From: Powellomyces hirtus
Taxonomy: Eukaryota; Chytridiomycota; Chytridiomycetes; Spizellomycetales; Powellomycetaceae
DNA length: 64,000 bases
Assembly: GCA_025526995.1 (NCBI GenBank)
Contig: JAHLKG010000001.1
Span: forward strand, 1,798,001-1,862,000
Reading direction: 5' to 3'
Below the pieces are notes generated by a model. That model was not told the origin of the DNA and searched no databases. It was given only the letters and a program-made list of their open reading frames with translations. Positions 23,030-33,201 of this stretch are shown here, in pieces; the first letter of the stretch is position 1, and each line of letters starts with the position of its first letter. A program made the translations under genes and the position numbers.

Positions 23030-23440
23030 TGTGAAATGGCCATCATGGCATATTGATACTTTACTAATTTTTGGCTAGTAAAAAGCCATATCCCAAGTTA
23101 AGGCAGACGTGCCTCAAAAGCGATTAGCAAATCGCTCATAAGCAGAACTCCCCACAAGTTTACCCCCCGGTCTCAGTACTGCGCAGCTGCACTGCCCTCC
23201 CTACACTGCCATAGAACCCCTAGATCATCTCCCCGTCCTTTACAAGTTAGCTAGAGTCATTAGAACAGAGAACCTCATATAAAAGGAAAGGAAAGTACCA
23301 CCCAGTTAGAGACATCATCATCAATACACCCATACCTACATTCAAACAACTACCTCTCTCTTTCTTCCTTCTTCCTCCTGCCCGCTCACCTTCTTTTGCT
23401 CGAAGCATAACCTCCTGCCTTAAAACATAGGCACCTCACA
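23030..23440 (+). repeat. Gypsy-2 5' LTR
   Basis: 411 bp starting TGTGAAATGGCC and ending ACCTCACA, with a TATA-like CATATAAAAGG near 23276. It contains the uninterrupted CATAGAACCCCTAG that is split by copia-2 in the other LTR. The primer site TGGTAGCACCAC follows at 23441. Confidence 0.9.
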
Positions 23441-23519
23441 TGGTAGCACCACTTTTGTCTTTCTTGTCAAAACTCACTTCCTCTCGCTCTTCTCCTTGAT
23501 TGAAACATATTGATCTACA

Positions 23520-24720
23520 ATGGCTGCACCCGGACCTGCTGTCTGGGCCTTCCCTGCCGGAGGCCCTGCTCTGCAGAACAATGATTGGCTGAGCGGGATT
23601 ACGTTGCGGACAACTCTCCTCACCAATACGAAAACGATTCCGTACTTCTCTGGCGAACACAACATGGAGCTGATTGACCTCTTTGTCACCACCAATGTCA
23701 AGGCATGCAACCACTTCATTACGGCTTATACCGACATTGCCTATAATGAGTTCAATTACTTTAACAAGTATGCCATCACGAACATGGACCCTTCAGTTGT
23801 TGCTTGGCACACTGCCATCATGAACAATCTCTGTGTTCATCCTGCCGCTCCTGCCAAAGGTGTTGCCGCCTGGTGGGCCACCCAGTTCTATCAATGCTAG
23901 ATTCCTTGCAATGTCACCAACCGTCTGCAACAAAAAATGACGGCCCTTTCACTTGGAAACTCGCTTGAAGATTACATCCGCAAACTAGAACGATATTGAC
24001 ATCTTGAGATGATTGCTTTTTGTGCCAACGGCAACGCTACCGAACAACTTTTGCTTCAGAGCAAGATGATCGACATCTTCCACGCAGGACTTCTTCATAA
24101 TCTGACTTATGGCCTTTACCTCATCCAAGCTCTTCAAAACTTCATGACGATGAGGCTTACCATTGGCCAAGCCGTCACCTGGCCCCTGGCAGTCATCTGC
24201 ATCCGAAATGCAGCGGCTTCTCCTAATCTGGTCAATGGTTATCTTACCACCCCCGCAAGAACACACGCCAAGGCCCCTGCACGATTCCATCCTTACTCAG
24301 GGATCAAACAAGCCTTCTTTTGCACGCCTTGACAAACATTTCAACAACCTGCACCAGTTACTCCTCAAAGATCAACAACGGAAACACAAACACCCAAACA
24401 ACCCACCCCGCAGACACTGAGGAAACGACCTGGTCTGCCAACGCCAATTACGACTCCAAAACGAACCCCCGCGTGCAGACCAACATTCCCAAGGACTCCA
24501 GGGACCCCAAAGACTCCAACAAAGTGGGGAAATGCAATGCTCTGTAAACAATGCGGACAAACGAACCATAAGATTCAGGATTGTTTTGTCAATTGGGACC
24601 TCAATGGCAAGACTTTTGAAGAACAAGCTACCTGTAGCAGCTATCCTGTCTGACAAATCAACCGAATCAGCCAAATCAAAACCAACCAAGAAGACCAAGA
24701 ACAGGATTTTTTGGACGGCT
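23520..24720 (+). pseudogene. Gypsy-2 gag remnants
   Basis: It starts MAAPGPAVWAFPAGG at 23520 and is interrupted by stops (23900, 24000, 24332 and more). A CCHC zinc knuckle CKQCGQTNHKIQDC is readable near 24546. The parallel fragment at 54360 shows the same start, confirming it as gag. Confidence 0.75.
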
Positions 24721-24968
24721 GGGAGTAGACATTGACACCGCTCAGCCCTATAAGGGACGTCTCATCTTTCCTGAATCCGATATTCCCTGGATGACATGCA
24801 ACCGATGTCATATGCCCCGCGTCCGAACTACTATCTCCCCAAGCCACTGGTCCGATTCCAAAGGACGCAGATCGAAGATAGCTAAGGAGTGGCTGAAATA
24901 AGCCTTACTCCACCTTACTATCACATGCATCCTGAAATGAGGATATGACCTGTCCTTGTACTTGGTAA

Positions 24969-25625
24969 GAGCATCTCCACCGGTTGACTGAAAAGCCAGA
25001 TTTTTGCGTGTTGACTTTTTGAGGGACGCGTTCGAAGCGATTTTCAACATCACCGGGACCTCAGAATTCAGCAGAAACGAAGCGATTTGGGATTCAGATG
25101 GCCTCGTTGCACAATTTGTAGCAATACGGGACCACGTTTGCTACTGCTATAGGGGAGGATGAACTTTTGAGGCCCCAACTTTCATATAGGGGATACACAA
25201 GGGTAAATTGGGTGGTGTTGCCATCTGAATGCTTTTAGGGTTACTCCTTCCCAGACCGCTGGTAAATGTGTCCAATTTAAGGCTTATGAGGTTGCACAAC
25301 TTCTAAATCTAGTGCACTCTGACATGGTTGTTTTGTGACACGTGCAGACGTGTTCTGTGTCGTGTTCTGTGTGGCACAGTACTGCAACAGTGCACACAGC
25401 GCAATTGCGCTTTGCAGGGGAGTGCACTTTCATAAATCCATGTTTAAACACCATAAACCCATGTTTGGGTGAATTTACCGACGTCTTGGAGCATTTAGGG
25501 GCTCAGCGGTTGGGGCTGCGAGCTGAAAGTGAAATGCTACAGATTCAGCGTCCAATCAAATCATGGCTGATGTCAGCAGCTATTGGGCCAACTTCTGGCT
25601 TTTCAGTCAACCGGTGGAGATGCTC
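24969..25625. mobile_element. MITE, PIF/Harbinger-like
   Basis: 657 bp with perfect 32-bp terminal inverted repeats beginning GAGCATCTCCACCGG, flanked by TAA on both sides (24966..24968 and 25626..25628). A 3-bp TAA duplication is the signature of PIF/Harbinger elements. It is too short to encode a transposase and no coding is seen, so it must have been mobilised in trans. It interrupts gypsy-2. Confidence 0.85.
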
Positions 25626-25899
25626 TAAACTCACTGCTGTATCCACAATAAGAAAAGCGGCTTAATAGTTGTCGCAATAAGAAGAAATGGGCGCAAAGTA
25701 TAAATAGTAGAGCACTTCCCGCTCCCGTTTAAGAAATATATGGTCCTTTGAACCCACACTTGGCTTCTATTCCTTGTTCTATTGATCTAAGACACTGAAA
25801 ACCTACTCATATCACAACTGACCACCCGAAAGCCCTAAGGGCAACCCTACATCTATTGGATAAGCTGATCTTCAAGCTCAATTACAGCCCGGCAAAGCC

Positions 25900-28800
25900 T
25901 TGAGTGCACCTAGTTGGGTCTTCCGAGTAAAGATGGGTACCAAACCAATCATAGCCCCCCCAAATACCGGTTGCAACACTATGGTTGTTCAAGACCGTGT
26001 TGTTGACGAACGAGAACTTGAGAAAAGACCTCTCGACCTACCCTACAATATTGATACCGCTGGTGCCGGTCAAACAATTCGAATCATATCCCTGACAACT
26101 CATTTGATTCAAATCTTCAATAACTCTTTGCAAGACTACAATTCCGTCGCCTCCTTTCATTTTGAAATCGCATCTATTGGAATTCCGCTCATTTTAGGAT
26201 TACCATTCTTTGAAGCAATTGGTACTTTCACCTGTGTTACTGTCAAGCGACCACACCACATCTTGTTTACCTTGGATGGGAAAGCTTTCAACTGTTCATT
26301 GCTCCCATCCAAGCGACACGCTCAGAATCCTGATTCATTCATTCGGAAAGCTCAAACCTTTACGATCCACGGAGCCACCAAAGGGGTCAAACGCGAACAA
26401 CAGAAACCCTTCCAGGGTATCACCGCCGTCTCATTGAAGCGATTCAACACACAACCCTGACACAAACAATATTGGGAAGCACTCGCAGTTCATATACGTC
26501 CTGGTACCAAAGAGAACAAGGCTGAGCTGATTCGCCCTGGCGTAAATTCCTCAATTCAGTTCTTTGACAATTCGAGAATACACTCTTTATAGAAACCAAT
26601 AACTTACCCCCCAATCGCGGAGAAAATAACTTTCATATTGACATCATCCCCGGATCAAAACGGTATTCCATGCCCTACGCCCCATATCACAAAATCAACT
26701 GGGCAAACTCCGATAGCAACTCGATCACCTACTTTCAAAGGGATGGATACAACACTCTAAGTCCCCTTGGGGCGCTTCAGTTGTATTTGCTGTCAAGACA
26801 ACTGGCAGGATTTGCGTTTGTTGGGATTATTGCGGATTGAATGCCGTTACCATCAAGGACCGCACTCCGCTCTCCAATCTTTGAGAAATGTGTAACCAGC
26901 TTCTCGGCGCCCGCTTCTATACGCTCATTGACTAGAAAGATGCATACCATTGATTACTTATTGCTCCAGAGGATGGTGAGAAAACAGCCATCCATACAAG
27001 ATTTGGACTCTTTGAATATGGCGTCATGCCTTTTGGGCTCTGCAACGCACCTGGCACCTTCCTGCAACTGATGAATCAAGTCCTAGGCGACCTTTATGAT
27101 ATCTGCGTCATTTGCTATCTTGACGACATCCTCATCTTCTCAGCTAACCCCGATAAGCATCGCCAAGATGTGGCAGGGGTCCTTCAGCGACTACAAGACC
27201 ATTCCCTATACGTCAACGCTGCTAAATGCCATTGGGGCCAATGCAAAATCGAGTTTTGCGGGCATCTTTTTAGTGTCAATGGCATGCATATTGCTGATGA
27301 CAAGATTGCAGCCGTTCGAGATTGGCCGACCCCGCGGACCATGCAACACATCCGGCAATTTCATGGATTAACAAACTACTTCCTTGATTACATCGAACAA
27401 TATGCCAAGATTGCCGCACCATTATCAGCCTTACAAGGCATCAAGAGTGCATTTGAGTGGACAGCTAAGGAACAGAAGGCCTTCAATTCCCTCAAGACCG
27501 CTGTCACAAGCGCTCCAGTCCTCCCAACATTCAACCCAGACCATCCAATCTACACACACACCGATTCATCTGGCTATGTCATCTCCGGATGGTTAGGACA
27601 AACTGCTAATGGAGAACAGCTCCCCAGGCCATTACCGACTCATGGAGTACGAGCTATGGATCAATTTCCCAAGCTTCGTCCGGTACTCTTCTTCTCCCAT
27701 AAAATGAATGGAGCTGAGACATGATATCCGGTACACAAGCAAGAACTTCTAGTCCTTGTGAAATTCCTTGAAACAAACCCGTTCTATCTTATCAATCGGC
27801 CCTTCAGTTGAATCTCGGTGCGCTGGAGGGTAATCGCTTAGACTGCCAAGGTTAAAGGCGCAAGTAGCAAAGAGCAAAAGGTGGTGTATTGCTGATAGTA
27901 TAACAAGTCTCTCATAAATCTCTCTCAGAGCAGGGGCGGGAGTAAAGAGCTTCCGAGCTTAAGAGTAAAATGGGTGAAGACAGCAGCGGCTCTAGAACAA
28001 TGGGAAATGAAAGAGCCGTGCAAATGAAAGGAACGCAAGAGGCCTAATGTCACAATGCAAGGAGAACAATGGGAACCAAGTGGGGACCGTGCCACCAAAG
28101 ACGCATGGTGGTAGAGGATTAATCATGGAACCATGTGCCACTTAAGACGTGTGGGTGGCACAGGTCGTAGGTAGCAGAGTGATGAAAATAGCCATGTACC
28201 GTCCAAAGAATCGTGGATAGCACAGTATGATAGTGTACAAAGTAGAAGAATAGAAGCAAAGGAATAAAGGCTTCTGAGGGACCGGCCGGAGCTCCTTGGT
28301 ATTCCAATACCTTCATTGCTCTTGTCCATCATTGATCACTTGTGCACCTACAAATGCAACCACATTTGAGTCAATGCCAAGCGGGATGGGTCAAAACACT
28401 ACAAGAATTTAACTTCTCAATCCAATATCTTCCTGGTCGATTCAATACAATTGCCAACCTGCTCTCTTGAAATCCCACATATGCACCACGGTGCATCGAA
28501 TGTCAAAAACGACTGATGGTCACAGCATACATGAACGCTAATGAGCACCCATTCCCAACTACCTTCGGATTTGAAGAATGGAAACATGAATTGCTCCAAG
28601 ATGAATATGTGCTTCATATCACCAGAGTACTTGAGAAACCAGAATATGAGCGCCCAGGTCGATATCAAAGATTCCCCATACAATCCAATGGAATTATCAC
28701 ATACAAAGGCAAGCGACTTTACGTCCCTTATACTATCCGACCACACGTCCTTTAAGAATTGCATGACAAACTTCCTAATGGCAGACATCAAAGACCCTTA

Positions 28801-30070
28801 GTCACTTACGCCAAAATGCTACATCAATATTTCTGGCCCAAGATGCAGCAGGATATTTGTTCTTTCGTACAAACGTGTGCCAAATGCTGCTTGTTTTCGC
28901 GTCCACCACGTAATGGCCTCCTGACACCACTTTCAATACCTTCTACAGTCATTCATACCCATGGATTTGATCTTTTTGAATTACCACGGCCTTGAGGAAG
29001 TTCAGACCGCCCGTTCATCATCTGCATTGTCGGCTACCAATCTAGCCGAACGCGCCTCATTTCTGCTGAAAGCACTCTCTCAACATACAAGTTAATGACC
29101 CTCATCTTAAGCCGAGTTTGGAAACATCCAGAAATACCCCTTCTCATAATATCCGACCGAGAACCCAGGTTATCAGCAGACCTCTTCTCCGCCTTTGCCA
29201 AGTTAACCGGCGTCAAACACAAGTTTGCTACGGCACAACATCAACAAACTCACGGCCAAGTAGAACGAATGAACCAATTTACCAAATTTGTTACCCAAAA
29301 ATACCTTGACTATAGTGGATCAAACTGGTGTGAATTCCTACCCCTAGCTGAATTCTGCCTCAACTCTATGCCTCAACGCCATCTTAATGGCCTTACTCCA
29401 TTCAATATCAAATTGAACTGAATGCCGCGTCCTCCAGATTGGAACATCACTCCCGAAGAACTAGTTCAGATGACACCACCAAACTGAGCTCTTGTTTGTT
29501 TGTACCAAGAACGCGCCGCAGACATCAACATCACAGTCCAACAAGCTCTTCATGATGAGCAAGATTGCTACAAACAATATTTCAACCAAGAATGTACCCC
29601 CATTGCGTTCAAAATAGACGATCTTGTTGATCTATCACAAACAACTGATGATCAACATTGACCAAATTAAACCCAACAATCTCACGCCCAAGTGGGTTGG
29701 ACCATTTACCATCTCGGCCAAAGGACTTCATCCAGATACATATCGCTTAGACCTATCCCAGACGGTCCTCAAAGTGATCTGGCCCTGTTTCCATGTCAAT
29801 ATACTCCGGAAGCACATACTCACTATGCAGCCGCTCCGAGATAAGACACTGCCACCACCAGAACCAGTCCTTATTGAAGGTGAACTTGAATATCCAGTTG
29901 AAATCATTCTTGACAAGACCGTCATCGGCCGAGGCCGCACCCACCGCTGCATGTTTCTCAATAAGTACATCAGCTGGCCCAAACCTTTGTGGCAACCAAA
30001 ACCCAACCTCAAAGATACCAAAGCATTCGAGATATGGAGAGTGAACAATCCGCCTCTTCCCCTTGGATAG
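25900..30070 (+). pseudogene. Gypsy-2 pol remnants (protease to chromodomain-like end)
   Basis: Order: protease-like segment 25900..26460 with NTGCNTMVV in place of the usual DTG; reverse transcriptase 26841..27724 with MPFGLCNAPGTFLQ and YLDDILIFS; RNase H split by a solo LTR at 27806..28309; integrase zinc region CAKCCLFSRPPRNG near 28880 and core 29095..29421 (ISDREPRLSADL, HGQVERMN); C-terminal GPFTISAKGLHPDTY to a decayed chromodomain (ELEYPVEIILDK) ending at 30070. Many stops and frame changes show it is long dead. Confidence 0.85.
27806..28309 (-). mobile_element. Solo copia-1 LTR in gypsy-2 RNase H
   Basis: 504 bp, minus orientation, with the copia-1 LTR ends. It is flanked by perfect 5-bp duplications CCTTC at 27801..27805 and 28310..28314, so it is a true insertion that later lost its interior by LTR recombination. 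Confidence 0.9.
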
Positions 30071-30339
30071 CAAACAAAGCATTAGCTCCCTGTTCACATG
30101 AATAAAGCCGCTCAGGAGCCGCTCCCTGTCCAGGCTATAAGCCGAATTTATTGAGCCCAACGGGGTTTTGACATACCAATCTACTCAACGGAGAGATTGA
30201 AGCCAGTGTAAGCCTAAGCGCTGCACCAGGAGCTGACATCATATGGAAGCTTGTCCTTTGACAAGTCAGCAGCTGACGATCGCATGGGAGCTTGATCTGC
30301 AACTCAGCAACTTCATGCCTTCTGTACTAAAGCCCAAAA

Positions 30340-30351
30340 GGCAAAAGGGGG
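30340..30351 (+). promoter_or_regulatory. Gypsy-2 polypurine tract
   Basis: GGCAAAAGGGGG directly precedes the 3' LTR start TGTGAGATGG. Confidence 0.75.
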
Positions 30352-30540
30352 TGTGAGATGGCCATCATGGCATATTTATGCTTCACTTATTTTCGGCTAG
30401 TAAAAAGCCATATCTCAAGTTAAGGCAGACACACCTCATAAGCGATTATCAAATCCCTCCTAAGCCGAACTCCCCACAAGTTTACCCCACGGTCTCAGTA
30501 CTGTGCAGCTGCACTGCCCTCGCTACTCTGCCATAGAACC
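30352..30540 (+). repeat. Gypsy-2 3' LTR, left part
   Basis: It starts TGTGAGATGGCC and is cut after CCATAGAACC by copia-2; the remainder is at 54138..54359. Confidence 0.9.
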
Positions 30541-30590
30541 TGTTGGTCTGAGAGTATCTGGGTAGATAGTTGAGGAAGCTTTCAGGGTAG
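30541..30590 (-). repeat. Copia-2 3' LTR, piece A
   Basis: 50 bp beginning TGTTGGTCTGAGAG, identical to the start of the right copy at 53881. It ends GGGTAG where gypsy-3 inserted. Confidence 0.9.
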
Positions 30591-31024
30591 TGCAAAAGGG
30601 TCCTGGTCGGGTGAGGTTATAGACGCTATATACGCTATACGGCGCCTTGAGTACTGACGTGGCTTTTCAGTGAGTTCGGCTATGTGCCGGGGTGTGCTAG
30701 TACGCCTAGTGCTAAGGGCAAGAGTAGAAGTGCTGCTCTGTATGAATACCTCTATCCTTAGTACTAGACTACACGCCTCTGCATATAGACCTAGGAGAAT
30801 TGTCCTCCAGTGTACTGCAGTAACGGGGTGTATACAACTCTGTTCTTTCTCCGGGGGGACCCTGGGGTCCACCCGTTTATATACTCATGCGTTGCCATAG
30901 CAGAGAATGCGGCACCTGCCGTCCAGTCTCTATACATCTGGTATCACGCGCGAGGGTGATACAAAACACGTGTACTAAACTAACTAACTCTACTAAAGGA
31001 CCCTTAAATACCGTCCCTTTCACA
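30591..31024 (-). repeat. Gypsy-3 3' LTR
   Basis: 434 bp. The left end reads TGCAAAAGGG instead of TGTGAAAGGG, two changes in the terminal inverted repeat; the right end CCCTTTCACA is intact. Confidence 0.9.
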
Positions 31025-31040
31025 TCCTCCCCCCTTTTTG
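31025..31040 (-). promoter_or_regulatory. Gypsy-3 polypurine tract
   Basis: On the minus strand AAAAAGGGGGGGAGGA immediately precedes the 3' LTR. Confidence 0.8.
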
Positions 31041-31110
31041 ACCTTCTTGCAACCAAGTCTCACGTCTAGTCCCGTAAGAACCTTGTCAGCCGTAGTTCTT
31101 TAGCGCAGGC

Positions 31111-32793
31111 CTAAAAACGTTTCTTTCCACGTCTAGCTCTTCCAATTGCAGGCCGCTCCGTCAATTCCATTTCCTCAGGCTCGGGCCTAGGAGGAAAGAT
31201 GGTACTCCGGTTGATTTTGCGCGTCTTGGGGACGGGCTTCGGAAGTTGCATCGAGCCATCAGCTGCCGGAGTCTGGAGGCCACCAATCGGCCCATAACGT
31301 TCGAGGTCCTTCCATTGCCTGAGGCTGTACCCGGTGTCATGGGCTTTGTAAAACGTCTCTTGCTCGGATACGACTTGAGTGTACCGTTCCTCGCGGGGCA
31401 ATTCCAACCGAGTTACTTCATGCCGCATTCGTTCGAACCGGGCGATGACTAGGTCGCCCGGACGGGTACGCACCCTAATCTCTTGGTCGGGGAGAATGAG
31501 GTCTCCACCACGCCCGGGAGTGAAGTTACCGTGGACCGCCATGATAGCCCACTTGTGGTTGTTAACATCAAAGTGGGAGCCTGATATTGCATTGAAGTTG
31601 ATCGTCATGAGGTTTCCGGGTGCGTTGGGGGTGAGCATGGCATCGCGGATTTGTTTGGGGGCATCGGCAATCCGGCATCGCCAGTTCGTACTCTGCACGT
31701 TGTCTTTGATAGCTGCCATGCGTGCGTAGAGGCCACATTGCTCGTTCGCCATCTTGGCGTGGTCCCATAGGAAGAATCCGGCTGCTGCATTGTTGGGAAT
31801 GACGGGCAAGCATGACATTGAGCCCTGCGTGACCCAGGCTCCACCGTGGAGGATGGCGCCCGTTTTAGTGTCGCGGGCATTCTTCATGGCCATTCTAGTA
31901 TCCATCATCGTCGGGTTCGTGTAGTAGAGGCTGTCATAGACGCGGGTCATGTAGTCGTCCATGTGCTTGGTTGCGCCTACTGTGGGGTCTCTAATAAGGA
32001 ACAAGAGGGGTTCTCCATCCGTGTCTTCTATCCATGCGTTGCTGTCCACTAGGTAGAATTGCGGGTACTTGCGACGCTTCATGGGTGCAATCGCCTCTTT
32101 CTCGATTTGGCGTCGTTCATCAGCGGGTGGGGGACCCAGGAATCGTATGGCTTTGGGGGCGGCTATCGTGTCAAACCAGGTCGCAAATGCAGTTGACCAT
32201 TTCGGACGGTGCATTGCCATCCAGGCGGTGTCTCTTCGTCCAGTGGGGATGATTGTGGGTGCCGGCCACAGAAGCGGTGGTGGGGGCGAGAGGGTCACTG
32301 TGCCTACTCCGCCAGCTGAGCTCGTGGTTTGAATCCCGAGTTCTCTGAGGCGGTCACATACGGGGCAAAACCACTGTATGTATTCCAGGTCCTGTTCGTC
32401 AACGTCGATATCAACGCAAATCATGTGGAACCATTTCCGGTCGCAGTTCGGGTTGTCGCATTCAATCATTGGCCCAAACAGGTCCAGGTCTTCTATCCTG
32501 TTGCAGAAACAGAATCTGTTGTTGTGCAGGAAAGCCGGTCCGGTCATGTCAATGAGATCCTGTTCCAGCGGGGTTACGCCAGTGGACGTCCTGTTTCTTT
32601 CTCGCCGGGGGAGTCGCATGGAGGGCCCTGCTTGCACCGTAGTTTCAGCTAGGCCAGGGGATATGGAGCTTAGAGATGTTCTTGCTCTGAGAGTCGCGGC
32701 CCTGAGGCTTCTTTCGGTGCTTGTGAGGTATTGTGAGCTTCGGGCAATTGCACGGCTGCCTGTGCCTCCTCGGGGGCCGGTTGGTGCTGACAT
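31111..32793 (-). CDS. PHD finger + TET/JBP-like 2OG-Fe(II) dioxygenase, retroelement cargo
   Basis: Intact 560-codon frame, same strand as pol, between pol and the 3' LTR of gypsy-3. Residues about 93-146 form a PHD-type zinc finger: CFCNR, then MIECDNPNC, WFHMICV and WFCPVC supply a C4HC3 pattern, as in methyl-histone readers. The C-terminal half (about 290-510) carries SGSHFDVNNHK (His-x-Asp iron ligands), GGDLILPDQEIRV, RPGDLVIARF, MRHEV (third ligand) and EERYTQVV (the Arg expected to bind 2-oxoglutarate). This order and spacing resemble the TET/JBP oxygenases that oxidise 5-methylcytosine or thymine and are carried by KDZ transposons in mushrooms. Substrate is inferred; a generic prolyl-hydroxylase-like oxygenase is the alternative. 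The last residues are basic (GRARRGKKRF), possibly a nuclear signal. Its openness contrasts with the damaged pol. Confidence 0.7.
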   Translation of the reverse strand: MSAPTGPRGGTGSRAIARSSQYLTSTERSLRAATLRARTSLSSISPGLAETTVQAGPSMRLPRRERNRTSTGVTPLEQDLIDMTGPAFLHNNRFCFCNRIEDLDLFGPMIECDNPNCDRKWFHMICVDIDVDEQDLEYIQWFCPVCDRLRELGIQTTSSAGGVGTVTLSPPPPLLWPAPTIIPTGRRDTAWMAMHRPKWSTAFATWFDTIAAPKAIRFLGPPPADERRQIEKEAIAPMKRRKYPQFYLVDSNAWIEDTDGEPLLFLIRDPTVGATKHMDDYMTRVYDSLYYTNPTMMDTRMAMKNARDTKTGAILHGGAWVTQGSMSCLPVIPNNAAAGFFLWDHAKMANEQCGLYARMAAIKDNVQSTNWRCRIADAPKQIRDAMLTPNAPGNLMTINFNAISGSHFDVNNHKWAIMAVHGNFTPGRGGDLILPDQEIRVRTRPGDLVIARFERMRHEVTRLELPREERYTQVVSEQETFYKAHDTGYSLRQWKDLERYGPIGGLQTPAADGSMQLPKPVPKTRKINRSTIFPPRPEPEEMELTERPAIGRARRGKKRF

Positions 32794-33201
32794 TGGTTGT
32801 TGCTAAGTTTGGTGTTGTGTGGTTGACTAGGTTGCTACGCGTACGTGTAAGCGAGTCTTCTCTTTACTGCTGGAGGTGTTTGTGTGGGCAGGCTAGAGTG
32901 ATGCTTCTCCTTTTATCATCTGACTCTTAGGTCCCGGTCTATCGGTGTTTGGTTGTTTTGTCAGGTGCAATGGTCCGGCGTGTACAGCTTTTTCGTTTAT
33001 CGCTATCTCTCAGCCGCTGTTTTGGCCGCTATCGGCATCCTCTGCGGCCCATTGTTTGTGGACGTTGGCTTCTGTTACTCTCATTTGTCGTTTGTGTCCC
33101 GGTCATCACTAGGACTGGGAATTTAGCCGCTTGTTGTGGTCTGACGTTCGGAATCCTATTTTTGTGCCGTTCCCCCTCCCCCGTTTGGAAAAATGATGCC
33201 G

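Noticed and set aside
31246..32806. Plus-strand frames opposite the PHD/dioxygenase ORF
   Set aside because: They are short, overlapping and without motifs, while the minus frame has both zinc-finger and oxygenase signatures.
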